In this document: positions 18,836-27,100 of the stretch, one piece after another
Layout: each line of letters starts with the position of its first letter
Numbering within the stretch: the first letter of the stretch is position 1
Assembly: GCA_022072225.1 (NCBI GenBank)
Contig: JAJVIC010000001.1
Span: forward strand, 186,001 to 250,000
From: Bacteroidia bacterium
GTDB taxonomy: Bacteria; Bacteroidota; Bacteroidia; SXHM01
Direction: 5' to 3'
DNA: 64,000 nucleotides
Notes under the pieces: model-generated
What the model was told of the DNA's origin: nothing
What the model saw: the letters and a program-made list of their open reading frames with translations, nothing else
Database searches by the model: none
Translations under genes and position numbers: made by a program

Positions 18836-19516
18836 ATGACGCTTACTGAAAAAGAAAATTTATTAAAGTTTTTTACTCAATTTATAACAGAAGAAAGAAA
18901 TAAGAGGCTTGACGAAGTAATTGTAAACCGTACCCGCCATTTTACAGTGGTTCTGGAAGATATTTACCAGTCGCAAAATGCCAGTGCCGTTTTGCGTAGC
19001 TGCGACTGCTTTGGTGTGCAGGATGTTCATATTATTGAGAACAAGAATAAATACAAGCTGAACCCGGATGTGGAGTTGGGTTCATCTAAATGGCTGAACA
19101 TGCACAAATACAACTGGAACGCCAGCAACACGCTGGAGTGCATTGATACCTTGAAGAAAAAAGGCTACCGCATTATTGCAACAACGCCACACTATAAAAG
19201 TGTTCCTTTAGAAGAATTGAAGATAGATACTCCGTTTGCCCTGATGTTTGGTACCGAGATTGACGGTTTAACCGATATTGCTTTGCAGAATGCTGATGAG
19301 TTTGTGAAAATTCCGATGGTGGGTTTTACTGAGAGTTTGAACATATCGGTTTCAGCAGCAATATGCATGCATCATCTGAATTTAAAGTTGCGCCAGTCCG
19401 ATATAAACTGGAAACTTTCTGATGAAGAGATTCTGGAAATAAAACTGAACTGGCTGCGAGCTATAATAAGTCGCTCGGATGTTTTGGAGCGGGAGTATTT
19501 TAAGAAACAGGTTTAA
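18836..19516 (+). CDS. TrmH-family RNA 2'-O-methyltransferase
   Basis: A 226-residue SpoU/TrmH methyltransferase. Motif 1 is visible as NASAVLRSCDCFGVQDVHII. Motifs 2 and 3 are visible as LMFGTEIDGL and IPMVGFTESLNISVSAAI, the SAM-binding trefoil knot. Close similarity to TrmH suggests 2'-O-methylation of tRNA G18, but the exact target cannot be proved here. The ATG at 18836 follows a TTG two codons earlier and is preferred. TATTTTTA at 18813-18820 is one base off the -7 consensus. Confidence 0.9.
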   Translation: MTLTEKENLLKFFTQFITEERNKRLDEVIVNRTRHFTVVLEDIYQSQNASAVLRSCDCFGVQDVHIIENKNKYKLNPDVELGSSKWLNMHKYNWNASNTLECIDTLKKKGYRIIATTPHYKSVPLEELKIDTPFALMFGTEIDGLTDIALQNADEFVKIPMVGFTESLNISVSAAICMHHLNLKLRQSDINWKLSDEEILEIKLNWLRAIISRSDVLEREYFKKQV

Positions 19517-20484
19517 CTCACGAGGTGAACAATATCTGCTTTGTCATACTCACCAACTTTGGTAAGGTCCATTTCTAATTTTCCGGCAGCGTTTACACCA
19601 AAAGGTCTGCGGAATTTTGCGCCCCACACAAATTGCCCGGCAGTATAGGACTGGCGGCTGTAAATGGTTTGTGAAAAGGTATCGTCAAAGCCTTTGAGCA
19701 ACACAAAAATCTCCAGATCCATTTTCTGTATATCACTTTGTGTTTTGCCGTACAGTGCGCTTTCCTCATCAATGGGGTGATTGATGGTCCAGCTGGTGGG
19801 AAACATGGTTATTTTATCAATCTCCAGTTTTACCTGCTGAAAGCGTCTTATTGTTTTGCCGTTGCCTTCATCTTCCAGCCAGCTGATGTTTACTTTGGCT
19901 TCCATTTCCATGTAAACGGTATTCATTTCGTTGGCTACTATAAACTGCATGGCCGTTTTACCTTTAAAGGGTGCAATGATAATATTTGGGCTGTATTTTA
20001 TGCGTGCTTTAGGTCTTGAAAATCTTCCGTACAAGGTGCCCGTTGCCACTGCAAACGCCATTAATCCAAGAAAAGCTTCTATGGCTGCCATAGAGCTGGC
20101 TATTTTTCCAACGGGATGCAGCCCGCCATATCCCACGGTGGTAAAGGTCTGGCAACTGAAAAAGAAGCAACTCATAAACTTGTCAAATTCGGTTGTGCCC
20201 ACAATTCCATAGAGGTTTTCGGAACCTAACCAGTAATACAGGCTTCCGAAAACAACATTGTCGAACAGGTAAAAGCAGACCAATGCAATCCAGTAATTTG
20301 TCCATGAAGTAGTTATAAGCCAGTTGAAGAGAAAGAAGTTTCCGAAGAGTCTTCCTGTTTTGCGCTCCAGATTGTACGAGCCATCGGGATTGATGGAGCG
20401 CTGCCTGCCTTTTTGACCATCATGGTCAAGGCCTATGTCTTCGCCCGGTTTCATCCGGTTAATTACTTTCTGAATAACACTCAT
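19513..20484 (-). CDS. Inward-rectifier (Kir-type) potassium channel
   Basis: A 323-residue KirBac-like channel: a short amphipathic N-terminus, TM1 (about 52-75), the pore helix with selectivity filter TVGYG (116-120), TM2 (about 130-153) and a C-terminal immunoglobulin-like cytoplasmic domain rich in beta strands. It should conduct potassium across the inner membrane. The lipoprotein gene begins upstream on the same strand, with three bases between its stop codon and this ATG, so the two are likely co-transcribed. Confidence 0.93.
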   Translation of the reverse strand: MSVIQKVINRMKPGEDIGLDHDGQKGRQRSINPDGSYNLERKTGRLFGNFFLFNWLITTSWTNYWIALVCFYLFDNVVFGSLYYWLGSENLYGIVGTTEFDKFMSCFFFSCQTFTTVGYGGLHPVGKIASSMAAIEAFLGLMAFAVATGTLYGRFSRPKARIKYSPNIIIAPFKGKTAMQFIVANEMNTVYMEMEAKVNISWLEDEGNGKTIRRFQQVKLEIDKITMFPTSWTINHPIDEESALYGKTQSDIQKMDLEIFVLLKGFDDTFSQTIYSRQSYTAGQFVWGAKFRRPFGVNAAGKLEMDLTKVGEYDKADIVHLVS

Positions 20485-20487
20485 GAT

Positions 20488-20931
20488 TTACAAAGGCTCA
20501 AAAGTTACCGTAAGCGTGTGCAAAATATTATTGCTGTCGCGGCCCGAATAGCTCATTTTTAATACTTCTTCGTCCAGGTCAATCAGTGTGTAGCTTAATG
20601 TATCGCTCTGGTAAATGAGTTGCAGTTCGGTTTCATCATTCACGAAATTCCAGTTGCCCGAAATGTTTTGTGCCTCCAGCGAATCGCAAATGATTGCTCC
20701 CTGATCAAATTTGTAGGTGTTGTTGGTGTAAAAGCTGTAGTAGTTGTCTTTATCGCAGTCTTCCATTTGGGCATACAGGTCGGTAATGACCACACCGTTT
20801 TCTATTTGAGGAGGGTCAACGGTAAGTGCAGCTATTTGCCAGTCGCCAATGATTAATTCTGATTTTGATTTTTCTTTTGTGCAGGACAAGAGCAAAACCA
20901 TAAGTGCTGAAAAGGTATAGATGTATTTCAT
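20488..20931 (-). CDS. Lipocalin-like lipoprotein
   Basis: A 147-residue lipoprotein. I chose the ATG at 20931 (MKYIYTFSALMVLLLSCTKE), which gives a lipobox ending in LLLSC with Cys17; the longer frame lacks a signal at its N-terminus. The body (IIGDWQIAALTVDPP, SGNWNFVNDETELQLIYQ) follows the lipocalin-like pattern common in Bacteroidota. Binding partner unknown. Only three bases separate it from the potassium channel gene. Confidence 0.75.
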   Translation of the reverse strand: MKYIYTFSALMVLLLSCTKEKSKSELIIGDWQIAALTVDPPQIENGVVITDLYAQMEDCDKDNYYSFYTNNTYKFDQGAIICDSLEAQNISGNWNFVNDETELQLIYQSDTLSYTLIDLDEEVLKMSYSGRDSNNILHTLTVTFEPL

Positions 20932-21084
20932 GTTGCGTTTAAGTTTAGTGGCGCAAGATAGAAAGAGAAAGGGAAACGGTTTTCTATTGTTGACTGATTT
21001 ATAATTAACCTTAAGATATTCCATAACTCGTTTGCGGTATTATCACCCCCTGTTTCGTATGCCGTTTGAATGGCACACAAGTGT

Positions 21085-21294
21085 AGCTGCATGGCTGAAT
21101 AGTTGGGCCGTATGGCCGCGAAATAGGGCCGTATGGCCAAATAGTTGGGCCGCATGGCCACGAAATAGGGCCGTATGGCCGAATAGTTGGGCCGTATGGC
21201 CACAAAATAGGGCCGTATGGCCGAATAGTTGGGCCGCATGGCCACAAAATTGGGCCGTATGGCTGAATAGTTGGGCCGCACGGCCACAAAACAG
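21085..21294. repeat. Tandem array of ten 21-bp units containing a GGCC dyad
   Basis: Nine clear copies of a 21-bp unit start at 21106, 21127, 21148, 21169, 21190, 21211, 21232, 21253 and 21274, and a degenerate tenth starts at 21085. Each begins with GGCCGTATGGCC or a near variant (GGCC-N4-GGCC, able to form a small hairpin). Two alternating 9-base spacers, one ending AAATAG and one ending AATAGTTG, follow, which gives a 42-bp higher-order period. Because 21 is a multiple of three, several reading frames stay open through the array and encode 7-residue repeats (for example AIRPNYS on the minus strand). None has a convincing start or homolog that I recognise. Confidence 0.9.
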
Positions 21295-21300
21295 GTTGTT

Positions 21301-21376
21301 TTTTCACGCAAAGAGCGCAAAGCAGATACTATATTCTTTGCGCTCTTTGCGGAATCTTTGCGCCCTTTGCGTGAAA
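21301..21376. repeat. Imperfect inverted repeat of CTTTGCG-type units
   Basis: TTTTCACGCAAAGAGCGCAA at 21301-21320 can pair with CTTTGCGCCCTTTGCGTGAA at 21356-21375, with one mismatch in the arm. A second CTTTGCGCTCTTTGCG copy lies between them at 21336-21351. Together with the 21-bp array it fills the 452-base gene-free stretch 20932-21383. It ends eight bases from the stop codon of btuG and could act as its terminator. Confidence 0.7.
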
Positions 21377-21383
21377 TTCCCTC

Positions 21384-22427
21384 TTAGTTAAAATAAAAAT
21401 TTCCCGGAATTACACCCACCTGAAAAGAATCAACCAGCGTTCCACTCAGTGTATAACGCAAGGTATACCCGTTTTGCACAAAGTCCAGTGCATCTGTTCC
21501 ATAGATATAATCAGAAACAGGGTCAATACCAATGTTGTAAAAACTGCGGTTAATCAGCGCTGATGAAGGCAATGCCGATGCGGTGATGCTAAACTCATAA
21601 ACGCCTCCGTTGAGTGTATAATAGAGTTTGGTTTTTGCTTCGTTGGTAACTAATCCTGCAGGATGGTCAGACGCAGACGCAAATGTTAAGGTGAGTTCAA
21701 CCGTTTTGGTAGTTGGATTTATGCGCACTAATTTTCCGGGAGTATCGTTAGCAGGGGTTACCCAATCCAGAATTCCGTTGCACAATACCCACAATTTTCC
21801 GTCAGCATCCACCGCCAGAGCTTTAGGGTTGTGGCCAACGGTTAAGGTTGCGCTTACTGCATCACTTGCAGTATTAATAACCACCAGGGTGCTGTCTTTA
21901 TCGTATCCGCCCGAGTTGGCTACAAATACTTCGCTGCCTATCTGTTTCATTTGCTCAGGGCCTTGTCCCCCGGTTGCAATGGTAGCCGACACGGTGTTGC
22001 TGTGCAGGTCAACTACTTTTACTCCCGAAGCCCAGTCGGTAATGTAGCCTTTGTGTTCGTCAACACCTAAGAAATAGCGGGGTGTTCCCAGGTTTTCAAT
22101 AACGCCTGTTGAAACAAAATCAGCAACGTTTACTACTTCCACCTTTGCAGCGTTGTTCACTACAATGTAGGCTTTTTCGTTGTGCACTTCTATTGAATTA
22201 ACAATGTTCCCCAGTGGACGGTTGTTTACCACTTCAAAAATATTGTTGCTCACCTCGCCCGATGTTCTGTTGTAAAAACTAACGGTTCCAGTGCCTGTGC
22301 CAAAAGGTCCTTCGTTGGTAATAAATACCCCTGTTTCGTAAGCACCTTCGGGTGTGTTATCGTCATCGGGTTTGCAGCCGCTGAGTGCAGCGATTAATAA
22401 AAATGGCAGGATTAGTTTTTTGTTCAT
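21384..22427 (-). CDS. btuG: BtuG-like surface lipoprotein (beta-propeller, YncE/DUF5074 type)
   Basis: A 347-residue lipoprotein. The ATG at 22427 (MNKKLILPFLLIAALSGCKP) gives a lipobox with Cys18. The mature protein is built of repeated propeller blades, for example TDWASGVKVVDLHSNTVSA and VVINTASDAVSATLTVGHNP. Bacteroides BtuG is such a surface propeller lipoprotein, which binds cobalamin and feeds it to BtuB. Here the gene follows a BtuB-like receptor by 25 bases, and both lie behind a cobalamin riboswitch, so the assignment rests on family plus context. The long frame to 22565 runs back into the receptor gene and is rejected. Confidence 0.85.
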   Translation of the reverse strand: MNKKLILPFLLIAALSGCKPDDDNTPEGAYETGVFITNEGPFGTGTGTVSFYNRTSGEVSNNIFEVVNNRPLGNIVNSIEVHNEKAYIVVNNAAKVEVVNVADFVSTGVIENLGTPRYFLGVDEHKGYITDWASGVKVVDLHSNTVSATIATGGQGPEQMKQIGSEVFVANSGGYDKDSTLVVINTASDAVSATLTVGHNPKALAVDADGKLWVLCNGILDWVTPANDTPGKLVRINPTTKTVELTLTFASASDHPAGLVTNEAKTKLYYTLNGGVYEFSITASALPSSALINRSFYNIGIDPVSDYIYGTDALDFVQNGYTLRYTLSGTLVDSFQVGVIPGNFYFN

Positions 22428-22452
22428 GGTTATTTTCTTTTGGTTGTTAGTA

Positions 22453-24399
22453 TTAGTTGTTATTGAATTTAAAGTTGAGTGAAGCGGTAAAATTTCTTCC
22501 CGGCATGGGGCGGTAGGCCAGAGTTTGATAGGTAGTGTTCCAGATATTGTTGATGCGGAAACCAAAACCGATTGCGTATTTATTCAGATTAAGGTCATAA
22601 TTTAACAGCAGGTTGCCCACTGTAAATCCGGACAGCGAAGCTGAATTGTCGGAGGTTGTAAAACGTTTGCCGGTATAGGTTTGCGAATACGAAAAGAAAA
22701 CGGTTTTCCATTTGAAGTGGATGGATGCACTCAGATTATGCTGCGGAACATACATCAATTGTTTACCAATGGTGGCTTGCAAAGCATCCGAAGTTTCAAC
22801 TATGGTGGAACGTGTGTAGGAATAAAATGCGTTGATGCCCGTTTCAATCGTGCCTTGCTTAAATCGTAAACCGGCATTGCTTTCAAATCCGCGCGCCCAT
22901 ACTTTTTGCAGGTTTACCGGTGTCCAGATAATGTTGTTGTTAGGCAGTGGTTGCCACAAAATCCAGTTATCAATCAATGAACTGAATGCCGTTGCTGAAA
23001 AGTTGGGCGTAACTAACCTTGACGAATCATTGGATGAAGTAAAAAATCCTGCTTCGGCATTCCAGCCGCTTTCGGGCTTCAGGTCGGGGTTTCCGCCCGG
23101 CACCCAAAAGCGGTCGTTCATAGTAGGCACACGATAGCTGCGTGACAAATTGGCTTTTGCCGAAATGAATTTCCATACTCTTCCTTCCATACCTAATGAT
23201 GGAGTGAACGGAACAGCATAGCCTTCCACTAATTCCTGTCGCAGGCTTACAGTTGCCTTCCAGTTTATTTTGGTAAAAGGATACAGGAACGAAAAAAGTG
23301 CTGCTGCCTGATTTCGGGTTTTGGCGGTGCTGTATTGAACAATGTCGGCATAGTAATAGGTGTAATTAATTCCAACGTTGAGCTTTGCCTTTTTTAATAC
23401 CTGCGTTGCAAATTCTGCTTCGCTGATAATGCCTTGTGTGTTTACTTTTTCGTTTACGGAGGCTGTTTCATTCTCATAGCGCAGGTACTCGTTAAGCCAT
23501 GCAACTTTTGCTTTCAGTGTTGATTTTTCAAATAACTTTTTTGCTTCAAGCAAAAATCGGAACGCGTTATCACTCTGTTGCTCATTATTATCAACACTGG
23601 TCATAGATGGCGGCAGGTTGCGGTGCGTGTAGGTATGCCAGGCGTGCAGCGCAACACTGTAATTGCGTTTAAACAGGCGGTGTAGTTCCGCAGTTGCGCC
23701 ATAGCTGAAATAATCAGCACTCACGAGCTTCTCTCTTGGACTGCCAAATTTTGCAGTATTGCTGTAAGAGAAATTGTTTTCGCATGCACGGTAATAACCG
23801 GCTACCCGCGAATACCACTTGTTATTGGAGAATACTCCCGAGCCCGAACCTTCATACAATCCAAAACTTCCGGTTAATCCCGAAACAGAAATGTTTATCG
23901 CTTTCTTAAAATCAGGTTGTGAGTTAAGGTGTACCGCTCCGCCAATAACACCGCTGCCGTAAAGCGCAGCAGAGCTGCCCGATTGTATCTCTGCACTGTT
24001 AATGAGTGCAGCAGGTATCAACGCAAAATCCGAAAGCCCTAAGTTGGGCGGGCTGATATTAATGCCGTTCCAGAATAAGCCTGTGTGCGCAGGTCCTGTT
24101 CCGCGAATGCTGATAGTGGCAAGACTTCCCTGTCCGTAGGTTTTTAAAAACACTGCGCTGTTTTCCGATATCAGTTCTGCTAAATTGAGCAGATGACTTG
24201 CTTCAATTTTCTTTCGGTCAATTTTAACAATGCTCAGCCCGGTACCGAAATCGTTCAGACGTGTTTCATCCACTTTTACTTCGGGTAAACTGTAGACCGA
24301 ATCGGTTTTTATCTTTTGGGCAAAAGCAAAGCAGGTGCAGAATATGCACATAGCAACCGAAAAAATAATTCTGCAAAAAAGCACGCAGAAAAAGAACAA
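22453..24399 (-). CDS. btuB: BtuB-like TonB-dependent vitamin B12 receptor
   Basis: A 648-residue outer-membrane receptor. A signal peptide ending CFAFAQ is followed by a plug with LPEVKVDETR, IRGTGPAHTGLFWNGINI and GSSAALYGSGVIGGAVHLNS, then a beta-barrel ending in FNFKFNNN-type aromatic strands (ASLNFKFNNN). The size is typical of BtuB rather than SusC. Its mRNA carries a cobalamin riboswitch in the leader, and a BtuG-like gene follows, which makes cobalamin or a corrinoid the probable ligand. Either Met1 (24399) or Met17 (24351) could start translation. Confidence 0.9.
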   Translation of the reverse strand: MFFFCVLFCRIIFSVAMCIFCTCFAFAQKIKTDSVYSLPEVKVDETRLNDFGTGLSIVKIDRKKIEASHLLNLAELISENSAVFLKTYGQGSLATISIRGTGPAHTGLFWNGINISPPNLGLSDFALIPAALINSAEIQSGSSAALYGSGVIGGAVHLNSQPDFKKAINISVSGLTGSFGLYEGSGSGVFSNNKWYSRVAGYYRACENNFSYSNTAKFGSPREKLVSADYFSYGATAELHRLFKRNYSVALHAWHTYTHRNLPPSMTSVDNNEQQSDNAFRFLLEAKKLFEKSTLKAKVAWLNEYLRYENETASVNEKVNTQGIISEAEFATQVLKKAKLNVGINYTYYYADIVQYSTAKTRNQAAALFSFLYPFTKINWKATVSLRQELVEGYAVPFTPSLGMEGRVWKFISAKANLSRSYRVPTMNDRFWVPGGNPDLKPESGWNAEAGFFTSSNDSSRLVTPNFSATAFSSLIDNWILWQPLPNNNIIWTPVNLQKVWARGFESNAGLRFKQGTIETGINAFYSYTRSTIVETSDALQATIGKQLMYVPQHNLSASIHFKWKTVFFSYSQTYTGKRFTTSDNSASLSGFTVGNLLLNYDLNLNKYAIGFGFRINNIWNTTYQTLAYRPMPGRNFTASLNFKFNNN

Positions 24400-24471
24400 G
24401 TTGAAACAAACGATAAACTGATTTTACTCAGTCCGCTCAATACTTTTTACCCGAAAGTATTAAACCTTTGT

Positions 24472-24655
24472 CGGGCTATGGCAGGTCTTCTGACTCGTTC
24501 TTTTTCGGAGCCTTCCCGTCTCGCCTGAGGCGGACAGTGGCAAAGAATTCCGAAAACAAAAAAGAACTTACAGCAGCGGGAACTGTTCAGGATTTGCACC
24601 CGATTCCCATTTTAATCCCGTGAATTTGATAGTTTCACTAAGGAACCATTGCTTG
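24472..24655 (-). promoter_or_regulatory. Cobalamin (adenosylcobalamin-type) riboswitch
   Basis: On the minus strand the leader contains the B12 box AGTCAGAAGACCTGCC (24495-24480), the GCCACTG element (24541-24535), and the conserved GGTGCAAATCC region with CCCGCTGCTGTAAG (about 24602-24567). A GGTTCC near 24644 begins the structure. It ends about 75 bases before btuB. The known class represses downstream translation or transcription when B12 is bound, which predicts B12-repressed uptake genes. Confidence 0.93.
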
Positions 24656-24659
24656 GGGG

Positions 24660-24667
24660 CAAAAGTA
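24660..24667 (-). promoter_or_regulatory. -7 promoter box of the btuB-btuG transcript
   Basis: The minus strand reads TACTTTTG, an exact TAnnTTTG, placed just upstream of the first conserved riboswitch element, as expected for the start of a riboswitch leader. Confidence 0.6.
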
Positions 24668-24740
24668 TTAATTTATGCTAAATAAAAATGATTAAATTTA
24701 TTTTCCTAAACTTGCTGAAAAATAAGTTTAAACAGATTTT

Positions 24741-25628
24741 ATGAATAAGATTCTACTCACCGTTTCAGTACTATTGTTTACAGTTGTCAGCTTTGCACAA
24801 ACTCAACAGGAGTTCGAAATAATTATGAACGGAAAAAAGGAAAAGGTTTCTATTGGCAAACAATATAAATTTATTACTCCCAAAGGCGATACTGTTGTTT
24901 ATCAACTGAACAATGCGCCTCAGAAAACAATAAGCGACCAACCTAAAATAAATGATAAAGCGGCCACATCTACTACTTATAAAGAGCCCGCAGCATCGGA
25001 AAACAAACCTGCAAAAACAGAAAGTTTGTCGGATATTGAACGTTTAAAAGAAGAAGCAAGGCAAAAATTGAAAGGGAATGCTCCTGCAACAACAACTCAA
25101 ACTGTTGCAGAAACAAAACCTGCTGATAATAAAAAGGTCGCTGCCGAAAAAGAAACCAAAACAACAAAGACTGAAAAATTAAAGGAACCGCTAAAAGCCG
25201 AGAAAAAAGTAGCGGAAGCAGTTCTTGAAAAAGAAGAAAAAAAAGTTGCTGAAGTTGTTCCCGGAAAATATGATTTTAAAAAGTATTATGTAGCTGACCA
25301 GAATATTAATGCTGCAAATATCGCCTCACAAGACACCTTGAAATTTGTAGCTACCGACCTTTCTGTGTACAAAGATTTTCCAAGCCTGCAGTTTGGAACA
25401 GAAGGCAGCCTTTCGGTTTGCTATGATTACATCGTTAAAGCCTATCACGGCTATGATCAGGAATTGTTGGATAAATACACATCGCGCTATAAAGTCTGTC
25501 AGGTAGGCAAGTGGAGCGAAAAAGGTAAAACAGCTGAGGTATATCTTGATACCAAAGCAGGCAAGAAGAAAGTCTACTACACCATTGTTAAGTTAGACGA
25601 TAAAAATTTAGTGCTCGTTAAACGTTAA
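24741..25628 (+). CDS. Secreted lysine/glutamate-rich protein, unknown
   Basis: A 295-residue exported protein (signal MNKILLTVSVLLFTVVSFAQ). A short folded N-terminus (EFEIIMNGKKEKVSIGKQYK) is followed by a low-complexity Lys/Glu/Ala/Thr region (about 70-170), and then a C-terminal domain with YDFKKYYVADQNI and SVCYDYIVKAYHGYDQ. It is unlike any family I recognise; a periplasmic linker protein is possible. TAAACTTG at 24707-24714 is one base off the -7 consensus. The stop overlaps the start of the peptidase gene (TAATG). Confidence 0.7.
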   Translation: MNKILLTVSVLLFTVVSFAQTQQEFEIIMNGKKEKVSIGKQYKFITPKGDTVVYQLNNAPQKTISDQPKINDKAATSTTYKEPAASENKPAKTESLSDIERLKEEARQKLKGNAPATTTQTVAETKPADNKKVAAEKETKTTKTEKLKEPLKAEKKVAEAVLEKEEKKVAEVVPGKYDFKKYYVADQNINAANIASQDTLKFVATDLSVYKDFPSLQFGTEGSLSVCYDYIVKAYHGYDQELLDKYTSRYKVCQVGKWSEKGKTAEVYLDTKAGKKKVYYTIVKLDDKNLVLVKR

Positions 25629-27097
25629 TGCTTCAGCGCAGTTCGTCCATTCTTTTTATTAGTTTTTTCTTTGCTTTTTTCTGTGTTGCCCAAAATTCCG
25701 ATAGTGAAAAGTTGGTTGCTGCTATGCTTGGCCATACTCAAATTCAAGATGATTTGCATGAGTTGTGCGACAAAATTGGAGGCCGTGTAACAGGTACCGA
25801 AGCTAATGAAAAAGCCATAGAATGGGGCGTAAAAAAATTCAAAGAAGCAGGAGTAGAGGTTAAGAAAGAAGCTTTTCAGATGCCATCGCTTTGGGACGAA
25901 AAAAATTGTACAGCTAAAATTAAAGGAACTGCAAATTTTTCTCCACGGGTAGTTTCCCGCGCATTTTCAGTTGGCACACCACCGGACGGTTTGGAGGCAG
26001 AATTAATTTCTGTTGGCTACGGTACTGAAGAGGATTTCAAAAAATCAGGGGATAAAATAAAAGATAAGTTTATTCTTGTTACAACCGATGAACTTGTTGA
26101 ATTGGGAGGACTTTTCAAAGAATACAATGATGCACATGAAATAGAAGGCCGCGCTTTGGCTTCACAGGTAAAAGGTGTAGTTTACATGTCATCACGGCCG
26201 AAAAAACTATTGTTCCGTCATCTTGCTTCGCGGGGGTATAACAATACCTTGCCCATTGTAGTTATGGCAAGAGACGATGCTTCACGATGTTTAAGAATTC
26301 TTGACAAAGGCGGAAAGCTGAACATTAACCTTAGTATTGAATTAACAACAGGCGGCTCTTATACTTCTTACAATGTTATAGGTGAAATAAAAGGTAATGA
26401 AAAACCTGATGAAATTGTGTTGATTGGTGCCCACCTTGATTCGTGGGGAATGGGAACAGGAGCGAACGATAATGGCTGCAATGTCTCTTTGGTAATTGAT
26501 ATTGCCCGACAAATGACCTTGCTGGGAATTAAGCCAAAACGCACCATTCGCTTTGCACTCTGGAATGGCGAGGAACAGTGTATCTGTGGTTCCTATGCCT
26601 ATACACAGCAACACGAAAAGGAATTGGATAAACACATTGTAATCGCATCTATAGACATAGGCAGCGGAAAGATTACAGGCTTTTTCACAGGTCATCGCCC
26701 GGACTTAGATGCCGAAACAAAGAAAGCATTGGAAGCCGTTGCTTCACTTGGCCCTTTTGAAAATGCCGATGTACCCATTGTCGGTACTGATAATTATGAT
26801 TTTATGATGCAGGGAGTTCCCAATTTGGTTGGTAAACAGGAGGGTGCTAATTATTGTTCGGACTACCATTGCGAAAGTGATACCTATGATAAAGTGAATT
26901 TACAGAATCTGAAAATTAATTCTGCTATTGCGGCTGTAACAATGTTGCATTTTGCCAATGTTGATAAAGTAACATTGAAAAGACACAACCGTAATGATGT
27001 CCAGAAAATGATTGATGAAACTAAATTAGATGTTCCTATGAAAGCCTTTGAATATTGGCAAGGTTGGTTAGACGGAACTCGCGGAAGAAAACCATAA
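25628..27097 (+). CDS. M28 family zinc peptidase
   Basis: A 489-residue secreted metallopeptidase with signal peptide (MLQRSSSILFISFFFAFFCVA). Metal ligands of the M28 fold are visible: His269 (GAHLDSWG), Asp281 (GANDNG), Glu315/Glu316 (NGEEQ), an Asp in IDIGSG and a His in SDYHCESD. An inserted PA-like domain spans about residues 120-240. Members are aminopeptidases or carboxypeptidases that trim peptides outside the cytoplasm. The gene is translationally coupled to the upstream gene, and the next peptidase begins three bases after its stop. Confidence 0.93.
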   Translation: MLQRSSSILFISFFFAFFCVAQNSDSEKLVAAMLGHTQIQDDLHELCDKIGGRVTGTEANEKAIEWGVKKFKEAGVEVKKEAFQMPSLWDEKNCTAKIKGTANFSPRVVSRAFSVGTPPDGLEAELISVGYGTEEDFKKSGDKIKDKFILVTTDELVELGGLFKEYNDAHEIEGRALASQVKGVVYMSSRPKKLLFRHLASRGYNNTLPIVVMARDDASRCLRILDKGGKLNINLSIELTTGGSYTSYNVIGEIKGNEKPDEIVLIGAHLDSWGMGTGANDNGCNVSLVIDIARQMTLLGIKPKRTIRFALWNGEEQCICGSYAYTQQHEKELDKHIVIASIDIGSGKITGFFTGHRPDLDAETKKALEAVASLGPFENADVPIVGTDNYDFMMQGVPNLVGKQEGANYCSDYHCESDTYDKVNLQNLKINSAIAAVTMLHFANVDKVTLKRHNRNDVQKMIDETKLDVPMKAFEYWQGWLDGTRGRKP

Positions 27098-27100
27098 ACA

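Noticed and set aside
21085-21294. CRISPR array
   Set aside because: The spacers are short (9 bases) and themselves repeated, and no cas gene is nearby.
21011-21391. Three long frames through the 21-bp array (7-residue repeats)
   Set aside because: The unit length is a multiple of three and lacks stops in several frames, so open frames are expected without coding. No signal peptide or homolog is recognised. The repeat is reported as DNA structure instead.
21384-22565. Extended 393-residue start for the BtuG-like gene
   Set aside because: The extension overlaps the btuB coding region and hides the lipoprotein signal; the ATG at 22427 gives a proper lipobox.
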